The notes: generated by a model not told the origin, from the letters alone. Shown: positions 1-9,289, numbered from the stretch's first letter. The stretch: 64,000 nt of DNA from Natronococcus sp. AD-5 (GCF_030734285.1 NZ_CP132294.1:1922001-1986000); one strand, 5' to 3'. Numbers and translations: made by a program.

Positions 1-1
1 G

Positions 2-2617
2 TCGCCGGGCCTCCTGCCGCCGACGTGGCTCCGGACGACACCCGAGACGCTCGAGGCGATCGGACCGACGGAAGCGTTAGTCGTTACGCCGGCGAACGCT
101 GACGCTGGCGTCGCGAAAGGGGCCCCGCTCGTCGGCGCGCTGGCGTTTTTCGTCGAGGGGACCGACGACGTCCTCGAGATCGTCTGGACCGGCGTCGCCG
201 CGGCGGGCGTCATCGTCGCAGTGACGCTCTCGAGCGTCGTCCGAATGACGATCCGGGATCGCGCGCCGACGATTCGCGTGATCAGGGCGACGGGGGCGCC
301 GCCGCGGCGGGTTCGGGCCGCGCTCGCGGCACGGGCCGGTGCGCTCGCGGCCGCGGGTGGCGTCCTCGGCTACGCGGTCGGGGTGATCGTGACGAACGCT
401 GCGGTCACCGTCGCGGTGGTCGTCGGCCTTCCGACGACGCTCTCGGTGCGGGTCACCCCGCGGATCGCTCTGGGCATCCTCGGGATCCTCGCGGTGCTCA
501 CGACTGTGGGGCTCATTACGGGCTACCTCGCGGCGCGCATCGCGACGGCGAAGCCGCCCGCCCACGTCGGTCGCGACGGCCAGCCGTCCAGCTCGAGTAA
601 ATCACGCTCGTGGCTGCCCCATGGCACTGTTCCGCTCCGCCGTCGTCTCGCTCCGGCCGTGCTCGCCCCGCGGACGGTCGTCCCGACGACGGCAACACTG
701 TCGACGTTCGCCGTGGTCGTCCTGCTGGTCGCGTCGCTGGGCACGATCGGCGCCTCTGTCTCGACGGGTGAAGCAACCATTTCGGAACCCGGTGCCGCCC
801 ACCCCGTCAACAGCCGGATGCCCGCGGGATATGCCGAGACGCTTTCGGACGATGGCGTCGCGGCCAGTCCCGAGATCCTGCTATTTTCGAGCTACGAGAA
901 CAAGCCGTATCTTGCCCGCGGCGTCGACTACGATTCGTTCGCCGAGGTCACCGACGCGCGCATCGTCGACGGCGAGCCCCTGGAGACGGACGGTGAGGCC
1001 ATCATCGGCGTCGAGTTGGCCCGGACGCTGGAGCTCGAGCCCGGCGACGAACTGGTCGTCGGCGGCAGTACCGAGGAGGCGCTGACGCAGGTGACCGTCG
1101 TCGGCACGTACGAGACCGGCGGGCTGGAAGACCACCAGTTGCTCGTCTCGCTGTCGACGGCCCGGCACCTCTCGGCGGTCGAGGCGGGGCAGGTGAACCT
1201 GATCCGGACGGATGCGACGGACCGAGCGGGCGCGTCGGAGGCGAACACGACCGTCGTGGACGTCGACGCGCCCTCTCACGTGCGCCCCGGCGAGATGGTC
1301 TCGGTCGAGGCGGCCGTCTGGAACCCGACGGACGACCATGTCGAGCAGGAGGTCGCGGCCACACTCGGTGATTCGCAGGCGAGTCGGACGGTCGATCTCG
1401 AGGCCCACGAGCGCCGGACGGTCGCGCTCGAGCTCGACGCGCCGGCGGCGGGCGAGTACGAACTCGCGGTCGGTGGACTCACCCAGTCGGTGACCGTCGC
1501 CGACGCGCCGCCGCTCGAACTGGCTGCGCTTCCCGACACGGCACCGACCGGCGAGTCGCTTCAGGTCCGCGTTCGCGATACGACCGGTGAGTCGGTCGAC
1601 GGCGCGACGGTGACGATCGACGGCCGGACGGCCGAAACTGACGCATCGGGGACGGCGTGGCTCGAGCTGCCACCGACCGCCGCCACATACGACGTGACGG
1701 TGCACGCGGACGACCGGGAAGTAAACGAGTCGATTCGAGTCGCCGACGACGTCGAGCCAGGCCCCGCCGCCGACGTTTCGCTGGCCCCGAACTCGCCGTC
1801 GGTCCATACGGAACCGACCGCCGAGGTCAGGTTCGCGAACCCGTGGAATCGCACCGTCGAGGCGCCCGTCGTGATCGAGGGCCCCGAGACGACCCACCGC
1901 GAAGAGGTAGTCCTCGAGTCCAACGAGACGACGACGGTGACGACGACGCTACCCCGGCGGCCGCCGGGCGAGTACTCCGTTCGCGTGAGGTCGGCGGGAC
2001 GGACGCTCGCGACGACCGAGTACGAGGTCGGCGGCGACGAGCGCCTGGTAAGCGCGCTCGCCGCGAGCGGCCACTATCAGGCCGGCGGCGGGCTCGGAAC
2101 CGCGATCGACTACGCGATGGGGAACCTCCGCGTCCTGTTCGGCGCACTCACCGGGCTCGCCGCCGTGACGGTCATCGGCGCGACGAGCGCCGTCCTCGCG
2201 CGCGCCGTTCGCGCCCGACGACAGACGATCGCCATCTACCGGGCGACGGGTGCGTCGTCGCGTCGCATCCTCGGACTCGTTCTCGCCGACGCGGCACGCA
2301 TCGGGATCGTGGCCGCCGCAGCTGCGGTCGCGCTCGCCGTCGGTGCGCTCGAGGCTCTCGCCGCCGCCGGCCGGCTGACCGCGTTCGGGATCGCGCTCGA
2401 ACCGTGGCCGACGGCCGCGGTCGCGCTCGCCGTCTTCGGCGGCGGGCTCGCGCTGACGCTCGTCGCGGCGCTCGTCGCGACCGTTCCGCTGCTTCGCGCG
2501 TCGCCGGCGTCGCTCCTGTCGTCGTCGCGAGCGAGACCGGCCGATCGGGCAGATGGTCTCGAGACGGCCGACCGATCCGGCGAGTCGGCGACGCGCTCGA
2601 ACGAGCCGCCGGTCTGA
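2..2617 (+). CDS. FtsX-type ABC transporter permease (5' end outside window)
   Basis: The frame is open back to the first bases of the window, so the true start lies upstream; an internal ATG at 221 is not the start. A first FtsX-like membrane block covers roughly the first 180 codons, ending in hydrophobic segments around LGILGILAVLTTVGLITGY. A long extracytoplasmic region follows, with Ig-like or CARDB-like beta repeats rich in Asp, Glu and Thr. A second FtsX block sits near the C-terminus, with IAIYRATGASSRRILG in the cytoplasmic loop and three hydrophobic helices. This layout fits MacB/LolC-type permeases, which couple ATP hydrolysis to movement of substrates or signals at the outer face of the membrane. 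The likely partner ATPase is encoded at 4151-4819, with a secreted protease gene between. Family is confident; substrate is unknown. Confidence 0.85.
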   Translation, partial: SPGLLPPTWLRTTPETLEAIGPTEALVVTPANADAGVAKGAPLVGALAFFVEGTDDVLEIVWTGVAAAGVIVAVTLSSVVRMTIRDRAPTIRVIRATGAPPRRVRAALAARAGALAAAGGVLGYAVGVIVTNAAVTVAVVVGLPTTLSVRVTPRIALGILGILAVLTTVGLITGYLAARIATAKPPAHVGRDGQPSSSSKSRSWLPHGTVPLRRRLAPAVLAPRTVVPTTATLSTFAVVVLLVASLGTIGASVSTGEATISEPGAAHPVNSRMPAGYAETLSDDGVAASPEILLFSSYENKPYLARGVDYDSFAEVTDARIVDGEPLETDGEAIIGVELARTLELEPGDELVVGGSTEEALTQVTVVGTYETGGLEDHQLLVSLSTARHLSAVEAGQVNLIRTDATDRAGASEANTTVVDVDAPSHVRPGEMVSVEAAVWNPTDDHVEQEVAATLGDSQASRTVDLEAHERRTVALELDAPAAGEYELAVGGLTQSVTVADAPPLELAALPDTAPTGESLQVRVRDTTGESVDGATVTIDGRTAETDASGTAWLELPPTAATYDVTVHADDREVNESIRVADDVEPGPAADVSLAPNSPSVHTEPTAEVRFANPWNRTVEAPVVIEGPETTHREEVVLESNETTTVTTTLPRRPPGEYSVRVRSAGRTLATTEYEVGGDERLVSALAASGHYQAGGGLGTAIDYAMGNLRVLFGALTGLAAVTVIGATSAVLARAVRARRQTIAIYRATGASSRRILGLVLADAARIGIVAAAAAVALAVGALEALAAAGRLTAFGIALEPWPTAAVALAVFGGGLALTLVAALVATVPLLRASPASLLSSSRARPADRADGLETADRSGESATRSNEPPV

Positions 2618-2702
2618 GCGACCCCTCGAAATAGCGATTGGATTATCTTCAATTGCTGAATAATCCGGGAAGAACTAACGATACGTCCTCGAACTAATCA
2701 GT

Positions 2703-4049
2703 GTGCCACACAATCACGCAACACGACGGAACGTACTGCGGACGATCGGTGCAGCGGGTGTCTCGCTGTCTTTTGCCGGTCTCGCGTCGGCGAGCGACGG
2801 ACAGGCGCGGTACGTCGCGAAAACGACGGGCGACGCGACCGCGTCGATCGAGGCGGCCGGCTTCGAGGTCCTAGCTGAGTTGGCCGAGGGGGAAGTCGTG
2901 CTCGCCGCGGGTCCCGCGGACGCGACCGACGAGCTCGCCGCCGTCAGCGGGGTCTCGACGGCGGTTCCGGACTTCGAGGTTGAACTCGGCGGGCCGGTAT
3001 CGGTCGACGCCGACGTACGGAACGTAGCCGAGGGGAGCACCGCCACCGTCGGCGCCGAGGATGTCTACGATGAGTACCTGTGGGACAAGCAACGCCAAGA
3101 AGTCCGGGAAGCACACGAGTACGCCACCGGCGCCGGACGGACGGTCGCCGTGCTCGACACCGGGGTTGACCCGGACCATCCCGACCTCGACGTCGATACG
3201 GACCGCAGCGTCGTCATCACCGGAGGCCGGCCGGAACCTGACGTCGGTGATTCCGGCTTTCACGGGACCCACGTCGCGGGAATCATCGCCGGAACGGGCG
3301 ACGTCGCGATGGTCGGGACCGCCCCCGACGCGACGATCGTCTCCGTGCGGATCCTCGGTCCCGAAACGGGCACGTGGGGTGACATCCTCGCCGGGATGGA
3401 GTACGCCGCCGAGATCGGGGCTGACGCCGCCAACATGAGCATCGGGACGGTACCCATTCCGCCGCAAGGTCACCGCGACGGCTACAACCGACTGCTTCAG
3501 GCGGTCACGAACACCGTAACCCGCGACGGCACGCTACTGGTCGGTAGCGCCGGCAACGACGACGCGAACCTCCAGCAGGAGGGGGACTTCACGCTGCCGA
3601 ACAGCCTGTCGGGCGTGCTCTCGGTCAGCGCGACGACGCCGACAGATCTGAAGACCTACTACTCCAACTACGGTACCAACGAGATCGGCGTCGGCGCCCC
3701 CGGCGGCGGCTACGAGACGGCGGAGAAAACGGTCGAGGCCGACGATGTCGACTATCCGTGGCCGCTGAACGCGGTTTTCTCGACCGTGCCCGACACGGGA
3801 CTCGTCCCCGAGCCGTACCAAGACACAACGATCGACGGCACGCCCTACGCCTGGCTCATGGGGACGTCGATGGCGGCCCCGCAGGTGTCCGGACTGGCCG
3901 CGCTCGTCCGCGAACGCGAGCCGTCGGCGAGTACGAACCGTGTCGAGAGCGCAATCGCCCACGGCGCCGAGAGCACGAACGGTCGCGGCGATCGCGAACT
4001 CGGGGCGGGTCGGATCAACGCGTTGCAGACGGTCGACTACGTCGAGTGA
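2703..4049 (+). CDS. Tat-exported subtilisin-family (S8) serine protease
   Basis: The protein has 448 residues from a GTG start. A twin-arginine signal (RRNVLRTIG at about residue 8) precedes a hydrophobic stretch, so export in folded form is expected. A short inhibitor-like propeptide appears to span about 35-95. The S8 catalytic triad is complete: D152 in AVLDTGVD, H187 in HGTHVAGIIAG, and S389 in GTSMAAPQVSG. N285 in GSAGND is the oxyanion-hole residue. It resembles halolysins but lacks the usual C-terminal extension. It lies between the permease and ATPase genes of what looks like one ABC transporter, so it may act on or be exported alongside that system's substrate; that link is inferred from position only. 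The intergenic gap on the left carries an AT-rich promoter-like stretch at about 2636-2700. Confidence 0.93.
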   Translation: MPHNHATRRNVLRTIGAAGVSLSFAGLASASDGQARYVAKTTGDATASIEAAGFEVLAELAEGEVVLAAGPADATDELAAVSGVSTAVPDFEVELGGPVSVDADVRNVAEGSTATVGAEDVYDEYLWDKQRQEVREAHEYATGAGRTVAVLDTGVDPDHPDLDVDTDRSVVITGGRPEPDVGDSGFHGTHVAGIIAGTGDVAMVGTAPDATIVSVRILGPETGTWGDILAGMEYAAEIGADAANMSIGTVPIPPQGHRDGYNRLLQAVTNTVTRDGTLLVGSAGNDDANLQQEGDFTLPNSLSGVLSVSATTPTDLKTYYSNYGTNEIGVGAPGGGYETAEKTVEADDVDYPWPLNAVFSTVPDTGLVPEPYQDTTIDGTPYAWLMGTSMAAPQVSGLAALVREREPSASTNRVESAIAHGAESTNGRGDRELGAGRINALQTVDYVE

Positions 4050-4092
4050 CGTCCTCCCACGACTTCAGTCGTGGACTCTCGCCCTGCGGTCG
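4046..4092. repeat. Solitary IS200/IS605-type terminal hairpin
   Basis: Immediately after the protease stop codon comes a motif like the right end of haloarchaeal IS200/IS605 elements: GACGTCCTCC followed by a perfect stem CCACGACT-TCA-AGTCGTGG. No transposase gene is attached. It may be a relic or a palindrome-associated mini-element, and it may also act as a terminator for the protease gene. Confidence 0.6.
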
Positions 4093-4150
4093 CTGTACCG
4101 TCTGGCCGCGAGACATACAGCTACTTATTGCGGGCTGATAACCATGACCC

Positions 4151-4819
4151 GTGAACGCTGCCGATCCCGTCCTGGCCGCCGAGGCCGTCTCGGTTCGACG
4201 CGGCGGACAGCCGATCCTCGAGGAGCTGTCGCTGTTGATTCCGGCCGGCTCGCGGACGCTCGTCCGCGGCCCGAGCGGTGCGGGAAAGACGACGCTGTTT
4301 TCGGTGCTGGGGCTGCTCGATACTCCCGACGAGGGGCAAATACTGGTCGACGGAACCGACGCCAGCGCGCTCTCCGAGCGTCGTCGCGCCCGGCTACGAC
4401 GCGACGCGATCGGTTTCGTCTTCCAAGATTTCCAGCTGGTGCCGGACCTGACCGCGCGCGAGAACGCGCTGTTGCCCCAGACGCACGGTGATGATCGTGA
4501 CGAAGCGTGGATCGACGAGCTCCTCGAGACGCTGGCCGTCGCCGACCGCGCGGATCGGTACCCGGCGACGCTCAGCGGCGGCGAGAAACAGCGGGTGGCG
4601 ATCGCCCGCGCGCTGGCGAACCGACCCGACGTCGTGCTCGCCGACGAACCCACCGGGCAGCTCGATCCCGAGACGACAGCGCGCGTAACGGGACTGTTGC
4701 TCGACGTCCACGACTCCGCCGACACCGCACTCGTGACGATCAGTCACGATCCGTCGCTCGCGTCGCTGTTCGATCGGACGGTGACGCTTCGCGACGGGCA
4801 GTTGTACGAGACGAACTGA
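4151..4819 (+). CDS. ABC transporter ATP-binding protein (LolD/MacB type)
   Basis: The product has 222 residues from a GTG start that follows a short untranslated stretch. All ABC ATPase motifs are present: Walker A GPSGAGKT at 40-47, signature LSGGE at 141-145, Walker B VVLADE ending in E166, a D-loop LDPET after it, and the switch histidine H199 in TISHD. The short length and the sequence around the signature match the LolD/MacB subfamily, whose partners are FtsX-type permeases. The permease gene at 2-2617 is the obvious partner. The two are separated by the protease and a mobile-element-like hairpin, an unusual arrangement for such a pair. Confidence 0.92.
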   Translation: MNAADPVLAAEAVSVRRGGQPILEELSLLIPAGSRTLVRGPSGAGKTTLFSVLGLLDTPDEGQILVDGTDASALSERRRARLRRDAIGFVFQDFQLVPDLTARENALLPQTHGDDRDEAWIDELLETLAVADRADRYPATLSGGEKQRVAIARALANRPDVVLADEPTGQLDPETTARVTGLLLDVHDSADTALVTISHDPSLASLFDRTVTLRDGQLYETN

Positions 4820-4888
4820 GCGCTGCCGTCGTGTGCTCGTTTGGACGGTGGTCGCCGAGGAGTCGTCGAGGAGTATTCGCCGGAAAAC

Positions 4889-5623
4889 TCAGCTGGTCGT
4901 CGGTAGTTCGTACTCCGTGCCGGCAACGGCGAACGCGTCGTAGTAGGTGTCGATGGTTTCCGGCTCCATCGTCGGCATCCCGTGTCCGAGACCGGCGGCT
5001 CGCACGCTCGTGTCCGCGCCGAAGCGCTCGAGCAGGTTCTCCTCGAGGAGTTCGACGTTACTCCTGTCCATCGCCGTGGCGTTTTCGCGAGTCAGGTGGA
5101 TCCGCTTCCAGGGCTGCTCGCTCCCGGGGAGTTCGCTGTCACCGATGAGTTCGGTTGCGACGTCGCGCGTGTACCAGTCCCCTTCCCGTTCGTCGTCTTT
5201 CGTCCGGAAGACGAGATCCAGTCCGTTTTCGGGACCGGTGAGGACGAGACACACCTCGTTGGGCGCCATGCTGGTGTTGTCCGCGCCGACGTAGTAATCG
5301 TAAGCCAATCCGTCGTCGACGAGATCAGCGAGCGTCAGGTCCGCGAACGCGAGGTTCCGGAGCGAGATTGCGTAGTCTCTAGTCGCCGCGCCCTGCGAGG
5401 ACGCCTGTAGCACCGTCCCTCGCTCGCCTGCGGGATCGTCCGCCGCCGCGAACTGGACGTGGTCGATACCATCGCCGTCGATGTCGACCGAACGCGACAG
5501 TGCCGACGAAACCGGGTCTTCGAACAGTTCTGTTAGTTCCGCATCATTACTGATCGCCGCACTACCGACTGCTACAGCAGCAGCGTTTCGGAGGAGCAAT
5601 CGTCGTATTATCTGTCCCGACAT
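4889..5623 (-). CDS. Exported or membrane-anchored protein of unknown function
   Basis: The product has 244 residues. Its N-terminus (IIRRLLLRNAAAVAVG) carries paired arginines and a hydrophobic core, so export by the Tat route is possible, although there is no lipobox cysteine. The rest is a soluble acidic domain without transmembrane segments. Features include a calcium-site-like DIDGDGIDHV at about 46-55 and a Cys at about 124. I do not recognise the family; it looks like a conserved haloarchaeal hypothetical. Upstream lies a perfect 9-bp inverted repeat (5640-5669) in AT-rich DNA, which probably includes its promoter or operator. The gene converges on the ABC ATPase gene. Confidence 0.7.
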   Translation of the reverse strand: MSGQIIRRLLLRNAAAVAVGSAAISNDAELTELFEDPVSSALSRSVDIDGDGIDHVQFAAADDPAGERGTVLQASSQGAATRDYAISLRNLAFADLTLADLVDDGLAYDYYVGADNTSMAPNEVCLVLTGPENGLDLVFRTKDDEREGDWYTRDVATELIGDSELPGSEQPWKRIHLTRENATAMDRSNVELLEENLLERFGADTSVRAAGLGHGMPTMEPETIDTYYDAFAVAGTEYELPTTS

Positions 5624-5639
5624 TCAAGACAGAGTTATT

Positions 5640-5669
5640 TTCTCTATAATTAAGTATTTCTATAGAGAA
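5640..5669. promoter_or_regulatory. Perfect 9-bp inverted repeat, likely operator/promoter
   Basis: TTCTCTATA and TATAGAGAA form a perfect inverted repeat separated by 12 nt of AT-rich sequence. It starts 17 nt upstream of the ATG at 5623 (minus strand), so it overlaps the expected position of the TATA box of that gene. A dimeric HTH regulator site is the simplest reading. Confidence 0.5.
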
Positions 5670-5864
5670 TGAATTAGTTAATAATACGAGTAGTCCAAGG
5701 TGACACAATGTGATGGTGCGATGACAGCATTCCGGATGGACCGAGCGTGTTTTGAGGTGAGTGTCGGTGCCGCGGCTCGAGCGGTCGTCGAGAACGTCGT
5801 GCATCGAGTAGAACGGAACCACGTGTCACGGGTGACGGGTTCGATCCGGCGCTGGAGTCAGATC

Positions 5865-6300
5865 ACCGCAACACGCGCGGTCGGTCGTGGGAACGACGAT
5901 CATCACCGGATCGAATCCTCCCGTCGTATAGACCACGTGCTGGCTCGCGACCGTCTCCGCGCAGGCCGGCCGCTCGATCGAGATCGTCGCTCGTCGTCGT
6001 TCCCTGATAGGCCAGCGCCTCGAGGCCGGCGAGCGCTAACGGGAGCGAAACGAGCGCACAGAGACGGAGCATTAACGGGAGGCCGACAGTGACGGCCCGC
6101 CCTCTCGAGGGGTGGACTCAACGGGTGGGCGCGACGATCGCGAGGCCAGCACCACTGCGAGCGCAGTGGATCGCGCCGACGACTTCGATGGTCGGCTGGG
6201 CGAGCCACAGCGGTGCCACGTTCGTGATGAGCGCGACGAGCGAAAGCAGCGTCGGGTAGCCGGACTCGGCGACTGGCGGGATTTTTCGGGAGTGTCGGTT
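5865..6300 (-). pseudogene. Degraded copy of the membrane-protein gene at 63476-64000
   Basis: Read on the minus strand, the residues LCALVSLPLALAGLEALAY and QGTTTS match LCVCALVSLPLAFAGLEALA and QGTTTS of the protein at 63476-64000. A different frame then gives QHVVYTTGGFDPVMIVVPT, matching QHTVYVTTGSDPVTIVVPT at that protein's C-terminus. The middle part (about 65 residues, including the WLHSGG region) is missing. There is also a stop codon before the conserved membrane helix. The copy is therefore broken by an internal deletion, frameshift and stop. The similarity is direct; the function of the family is unknown. Confidence 0.75.
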
Positions 6301-6425
6301 ACATCGATAGTAGAGTGAAAACCAACAATATGAGTCGTGGGAGAGGTCACGAAGAGAGAATCTCTTATTTTTCGTCGTAAATATCTCGATTGCTAGTAGG
6401 TCATCAGGGGGAAACTATACACTGA

Positions 6426-7430
6426 ATGGTATTGTATGCCACATCGAGAGCTATGGTTTCACCAGGGGAGCTTCGGTTGGTCGAGACATTAATAGAAAAG
6501 GAGACGTTCGAGCCGGAGATCGCCGAGAACGGCTCCGTCAGCTATTCGGAGGCGGCACAGCTCCTCGACGATGCCGACGGGGCTCCGGCCGCCGTCCTCG
6601 AGCGCTTCGCTGCCCGCGGCGTGTTGGCGTCCGAATTCGTCGCGAAGGTATACGTCTGTCCTGAGTGTACCGCCGAAGGCCTGCAGTATACTACCGTCTG
6701 TCCAGCGTGTGAGTCCGCACACGCCCTCGAGACACTGTTCCTGGAACACGTCTGTGGATACGCAGGTCCCGAAACGGAGTTCGAAGCCGAGAACGGCTAT
6801 CGTTGCCCGGATTGCGAGATGGATCTCGAGTCCGTGGACATCGAGAAGCAGGAACACTACGTCTGTAACGACTGTTCGGAGACGTTCGATATCCCAGATG
6901 AACGCCTCTGGTGTCGCGAATGTTTGTCCACGTTCCCGCCGCTGGACGCGATCGAACACGTCTTATATCAGTATAGTCTCACCCCCGACGGCAAGCGGTG
7001 GCTCGACCGCCAGAAAGACGCCCGACGGACGGCCGCGGAAACGTTACAGGAACGTCGGTTCGAGACGGAGATTGACGCAACTGTCTCCGATGACGCGGCA
7101 TCTCGATCGGTCCACGTCCTCGCCGAGGACGATCTGATGGGCGAGCGGCGGGTCGTGAGCATTCACGAAACGCCCGATACCGAAAGTGTCGACGCGTTTT
7201 GTGCGTTCGCGACCTCGGTCGGCGCTCATCCGGTCGTCATAACGACCTCGGGAGCCGTCTCAAAGGACGTCGCAGCGCGTTCGGAGGATGCCGATCTGAC
7301 GTTGCTCGCCTTCGAGGACGGGACGCTCGAACCCGAGTACGAGATCGTCGAGAGTGTAGAGGCCGCCCAACAAGGGCTCTTCCAGCGGCTCACCGCCGCC
7401 CTCGAGGTTCCTGGCCGGAAAGGGCAATAA
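6426..7430 (+). CDS. TackOD1-type multi-zinc-ribbon protein
   Basis: The protein has 334 residues. After a helical N-terminal segment of about 75 residues come several Cys pairs in order: CPEC, CPAC, a conserved HVCGY, CPDC, CNDC and CREC, spread over residues 78-165. They are followed by YQYSLTPDGKRWL. This array with the HxCG element is characteristic of the TackOD1 domain (thaumarchaeal output domain 1), a predicted metal-binding output module in archaeal signal transduction. The C-terminal 110 residues form an alpha/beta domain that I cannot name. A possible later start is the ATG at 6453. It is transcribed alone; sequence just downstream is relic DNA. No sensor kinase lies next to it. 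Confidence 0.75.
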   Translation: MVLYATSRAMVSPGELRLVETLIEKETFEPEIAENGSVSYSEAAQLLDDADGAPAAVLERFAARGVLASEFVAKVYVCPECTAEGLQYTTVCPACESAHALETLFLEHVCGYAGPETEFEAENGYRCPDCEMDLESVDIEKQEHYVCNDCSETFDIPDERLWCRECLSTFPPLDAIEHVLYQYSLTPDGKRWLDRQKDARRTAAETLQERRFETEIDATVSDDAASRSVHVLAEDDLMGERRVVSIHETPDTESVDAFCAFATSVGAHPVVITTSGAVSKDVAARSEDADLTLLAFEDGTLEPEYEIVESVEAAQQGLFQRLTAALEVPGRKGQ

Positions 7431-7435
7431 CCAGT

Positions 7436-7475
7436 ATTTAACGCCTGAGTCGTGGGTTTTCAGCACGAGTTGACG
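7436..7475. repeat. Solitary IS200/IS605-type hairpin end
   Basis: The stretch contains GCCTGAGTCGTGGGTTTTC next to TTGACGGGATAC, an imperfect version of the terminal hairpins seen elsewhere in this window. It joins the end of the TackOD1 gene to gene fragments on the other strand, so it probably marks an old insertion or deletion point. Confidence 0.4.
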
Positions 7476-7484
7476 GGATACGTC

Positions 7485-7555
7485 ATCGACACCAGCGTGA
7501 AGCCAGTCCGCTGCTGGTTGCCACGTAGCATCTGTAGTACGCGATCGGACCATCA
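7485..7555 (-). pseudogene. Small fragment of the 63476-64000 membrane-protein family
   Basis: On the minus strand the residues TTDATWQPAADWLHAG match RTDASPQPAYDWLHSG of the protein encoded at 63476-64000. Only this central piece remains. It is fused upstream to a fragment of an unrelated MFS transporter and downstream to a mobile-element-type hairpin. Confidence 0.65.
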
Positions 7556-7564
7556 ACGGAGGAT

Positions 7565-7691
7565 GCGTCGATTCTAACCGATCGCCGAGAAAACCGGTTA
7601 TGGGACGTACGATGGTTTTAATCACGAAGAACCCGCCGAATAGAAGCGACGCTGTCGTTGGGTCGAACCCTCTGTTCTTGACAATATACAT
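7565..7691 (-). pseudogene. Fragment of an MFS transporter
   Basis: The minus-strand reading gives KNRGFDPTTASLLFGGFFV and IKTIVRPITGFLGDR, the loop 2-3 motif and neighbouring helices of a major facilitator protein (GxLxDR type). No start and no remaining transmembrane helices are present on either side. The open frame runs straight into the fragment of another gene family at 7485-7555, so this is a deletion junction, not a gene. Confidence 0.7.
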
Positions 7692-8035
7692 CGGACAGAT
7701 TCAGTGAATCCTTACCAGACTGAGATCGCGAATACCTGTACCACCGTGACCAGCAAAATATCCCCTCGGAGATTTCATCGAGAATATATCGAACCGTTCC
7801 AACTGTCAGTTACTCGTCTCATTACTAGGTTTGCCTCAGCCCTTGATCGACTCGAGTTGCTCTCTAGATCCGTCGGATATTCTATCTATCAGAACTAGTG
7901 AAAAATGGGGATGACACCGGTCTGAGAGCTTCTACGCCGATCCGGTGTATTAAATATGATGGAACCGAGAACGGTCTATCTATATCTAATGTACCGACAC
8001 GAAATCTGCGAAGAGCGGCTACTACCGATAGACCC

Positions 8036-9148
8036 ATGGACATAAATCGTCGCGAATTCGGTACCGCTGCAGGAATATCGCTGTCGGCGATCCTTGCGGG
8101 CTGTGGCGCGCTCCAAGGCGACTCGGACGGCGACGGCGAAGAGGGGAACGAAACCGACTGGGTCGAGGACGATACCGATTCGGATGCCGAGGGCGCCAAC
8201 GATTCCGATACGGAGGACGGGCAGAACGAGACCGGCGGTGACAACGAGCCGAAGTTGCACGAAGACGAGTCGATCGGGGGGACGATTCTGCTGTCGAACG
8301 ACGCCGAACGACGCCTCGCGGTCGTGAAACACACCTTCACCTGGATGGGCGAGCCGCCGAGCGATCAGTGTCGCGTTCACGTGATGCTCGAGAACACGAG
8401 CGGTGCGGAGCTGACCGTCGACGTGGAAGCCCGGATCTACGACGAGGACGGATCCGAACTCTCCTCGACCACGGATACCGGCGTCGAGGGGCCCGAACCG
8501 GGCGAGGACGACGCAGTCCACTCGCTCGAACTCGACAACTGCGAGGAAACTGCCAAGTACGAACTCGAGATCGATACTCCCGACGTCGCAGACGACTCCG
8601 ACGAAAATACCTCTGACGAAGACGACGACTCGAACGGTCCTGACGAGGAAGACGACGCCGATACGCCGGACGATTCGGACGAGCCCGACGAGCAGGATGA
8701 TGCCGACGGGGACGAAGACGAGGGAGATGGTGACGAGCAGAACGAAGAAAATGACCAGGAGGAAGACGAGCAAGGTGACGATAACGAGGACGAAGATGAG
8801 GACGATCAAGATGAAGGAGATGACGACGGGGACGACGAGGACGACGACCAAGGCGACGAGGACGAAGATGAGGACGAAGACGACGAAGACGGGACGAACA
8901 CGGTGCGAGTAATCGTTCAGGACGACGACGAAGAGCCGATCGACCACGCCACCGTCGAACTCGAGGAACGTGGTCTTCTCGGCTGGAGCGACGAGAAAGA
9001 CGTCGACGACCAAGGCCGGGCCGAGTTCGAGGTCGAGGACGGCAAGTACACGCTCACCGTCGAGGCGGACGGCTACTCGACGGTAGAAGAGGACGTCGAG
9101 ATCGACAGCAACGTACAGTACACGGTGACGCTCCACGAAAACGAGTAA
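8036..9148 (+). CDS. Acidic lipoprotein with Asp/Glu-rich linker and carboxypeptidase-regulatory-like domain
   Basis: The ATG at 8036 is preferred to an upstream GTG-type start because it places a Tat motif (RREFG) directly ahead of a hydrophobic core and the lipobox LAGCG. The product has about 370 residues. After the lipobox comes a short acidic spacer, then an FxLYD-like beta domain (about residues 75-180) with a conserved Cys pair. An extreme run of about 110 residues of Asp and Glu with some Gly follows, and the last 80 residues form a CarboxypepD_reg/PEGA-like beta sandwich (ATVELEERG, EADGYSTVEEDVEI). It should sit on the outer face of the membrane. Similar acidic lipoproteins are at 29788-30147 and 60920-61615. 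Function is unknown. Confidence 0.85.
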   Translation: MDINRREFGTAAGISLSAILAGCGALQGDSDGDGEEGNETDWVEDDTDSDAEGANDSDTEDGQNETGGDNEPKLHEDESIGGTILLSNDAERRLAVVKHTFTWMGEPPSDQCRVHVMLENTSGAELTVDVEARIYDEDGSELSSTTDTGVEGPEPGEDDAVHSLELDNCEETAKYELEIDTPDVADDSDENTSDEDDDSNGPDEEDDADTPDDSDEPDEQDDADGDEDEGDGDEQNEENDQEEDEQGDDNEDEDEDDQDEGDDDGDDEDDDQGDEDEDEDEDDEDGTNTVRVIVQDDDEEPIDHATVELEERGLLGWSDEKDVDDQGRAEFEVEDGKYTLTVEADGYSTVEEDVEIDSNVQYTVTLHENE

Positions 9149-9237
9149 CCGACCGCGACCGGCGTTTCAAAGAAGGGCGGGACGTATTCGCACGTGTCGC
9201 CTGTCCGATCTGAGCGGTGAGGATCTGGCAATTAGAG

Positions 9238-9272
9238 CGTGACATCTCCCACGACTAGAGTCGTGAGCTTTC
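9238..9272. repeat. Solitary IS200/IS605-type hairpin end
   Basis: GTGACATCTCCC is followed by the stem CACGACT-AG-AGTCGTG, matching the right-end pattern of the other hairpins in the window. No transposase remains nearby. Confidence 0.5.
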
Positions 9273-9289
9273 TCCTCGACGCGTGCGAT

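Noticed and set aside
881-1897. Long antisense frames within the FtsX-type gene (e.g. 338 codons on the minus strand)
   Set aside because: Arg/Val-rich composition and lack of any family pattern show a GC-driven shadow of the real gene.
7976-9136. 386-codon antisense frame with Val/Leu/Phe-rich run
   Set aside because: It is the complement of the Asp/Glu-rich linker of the lipoprotein, which reads as hydrophobic by chance. Not a membrane protein.
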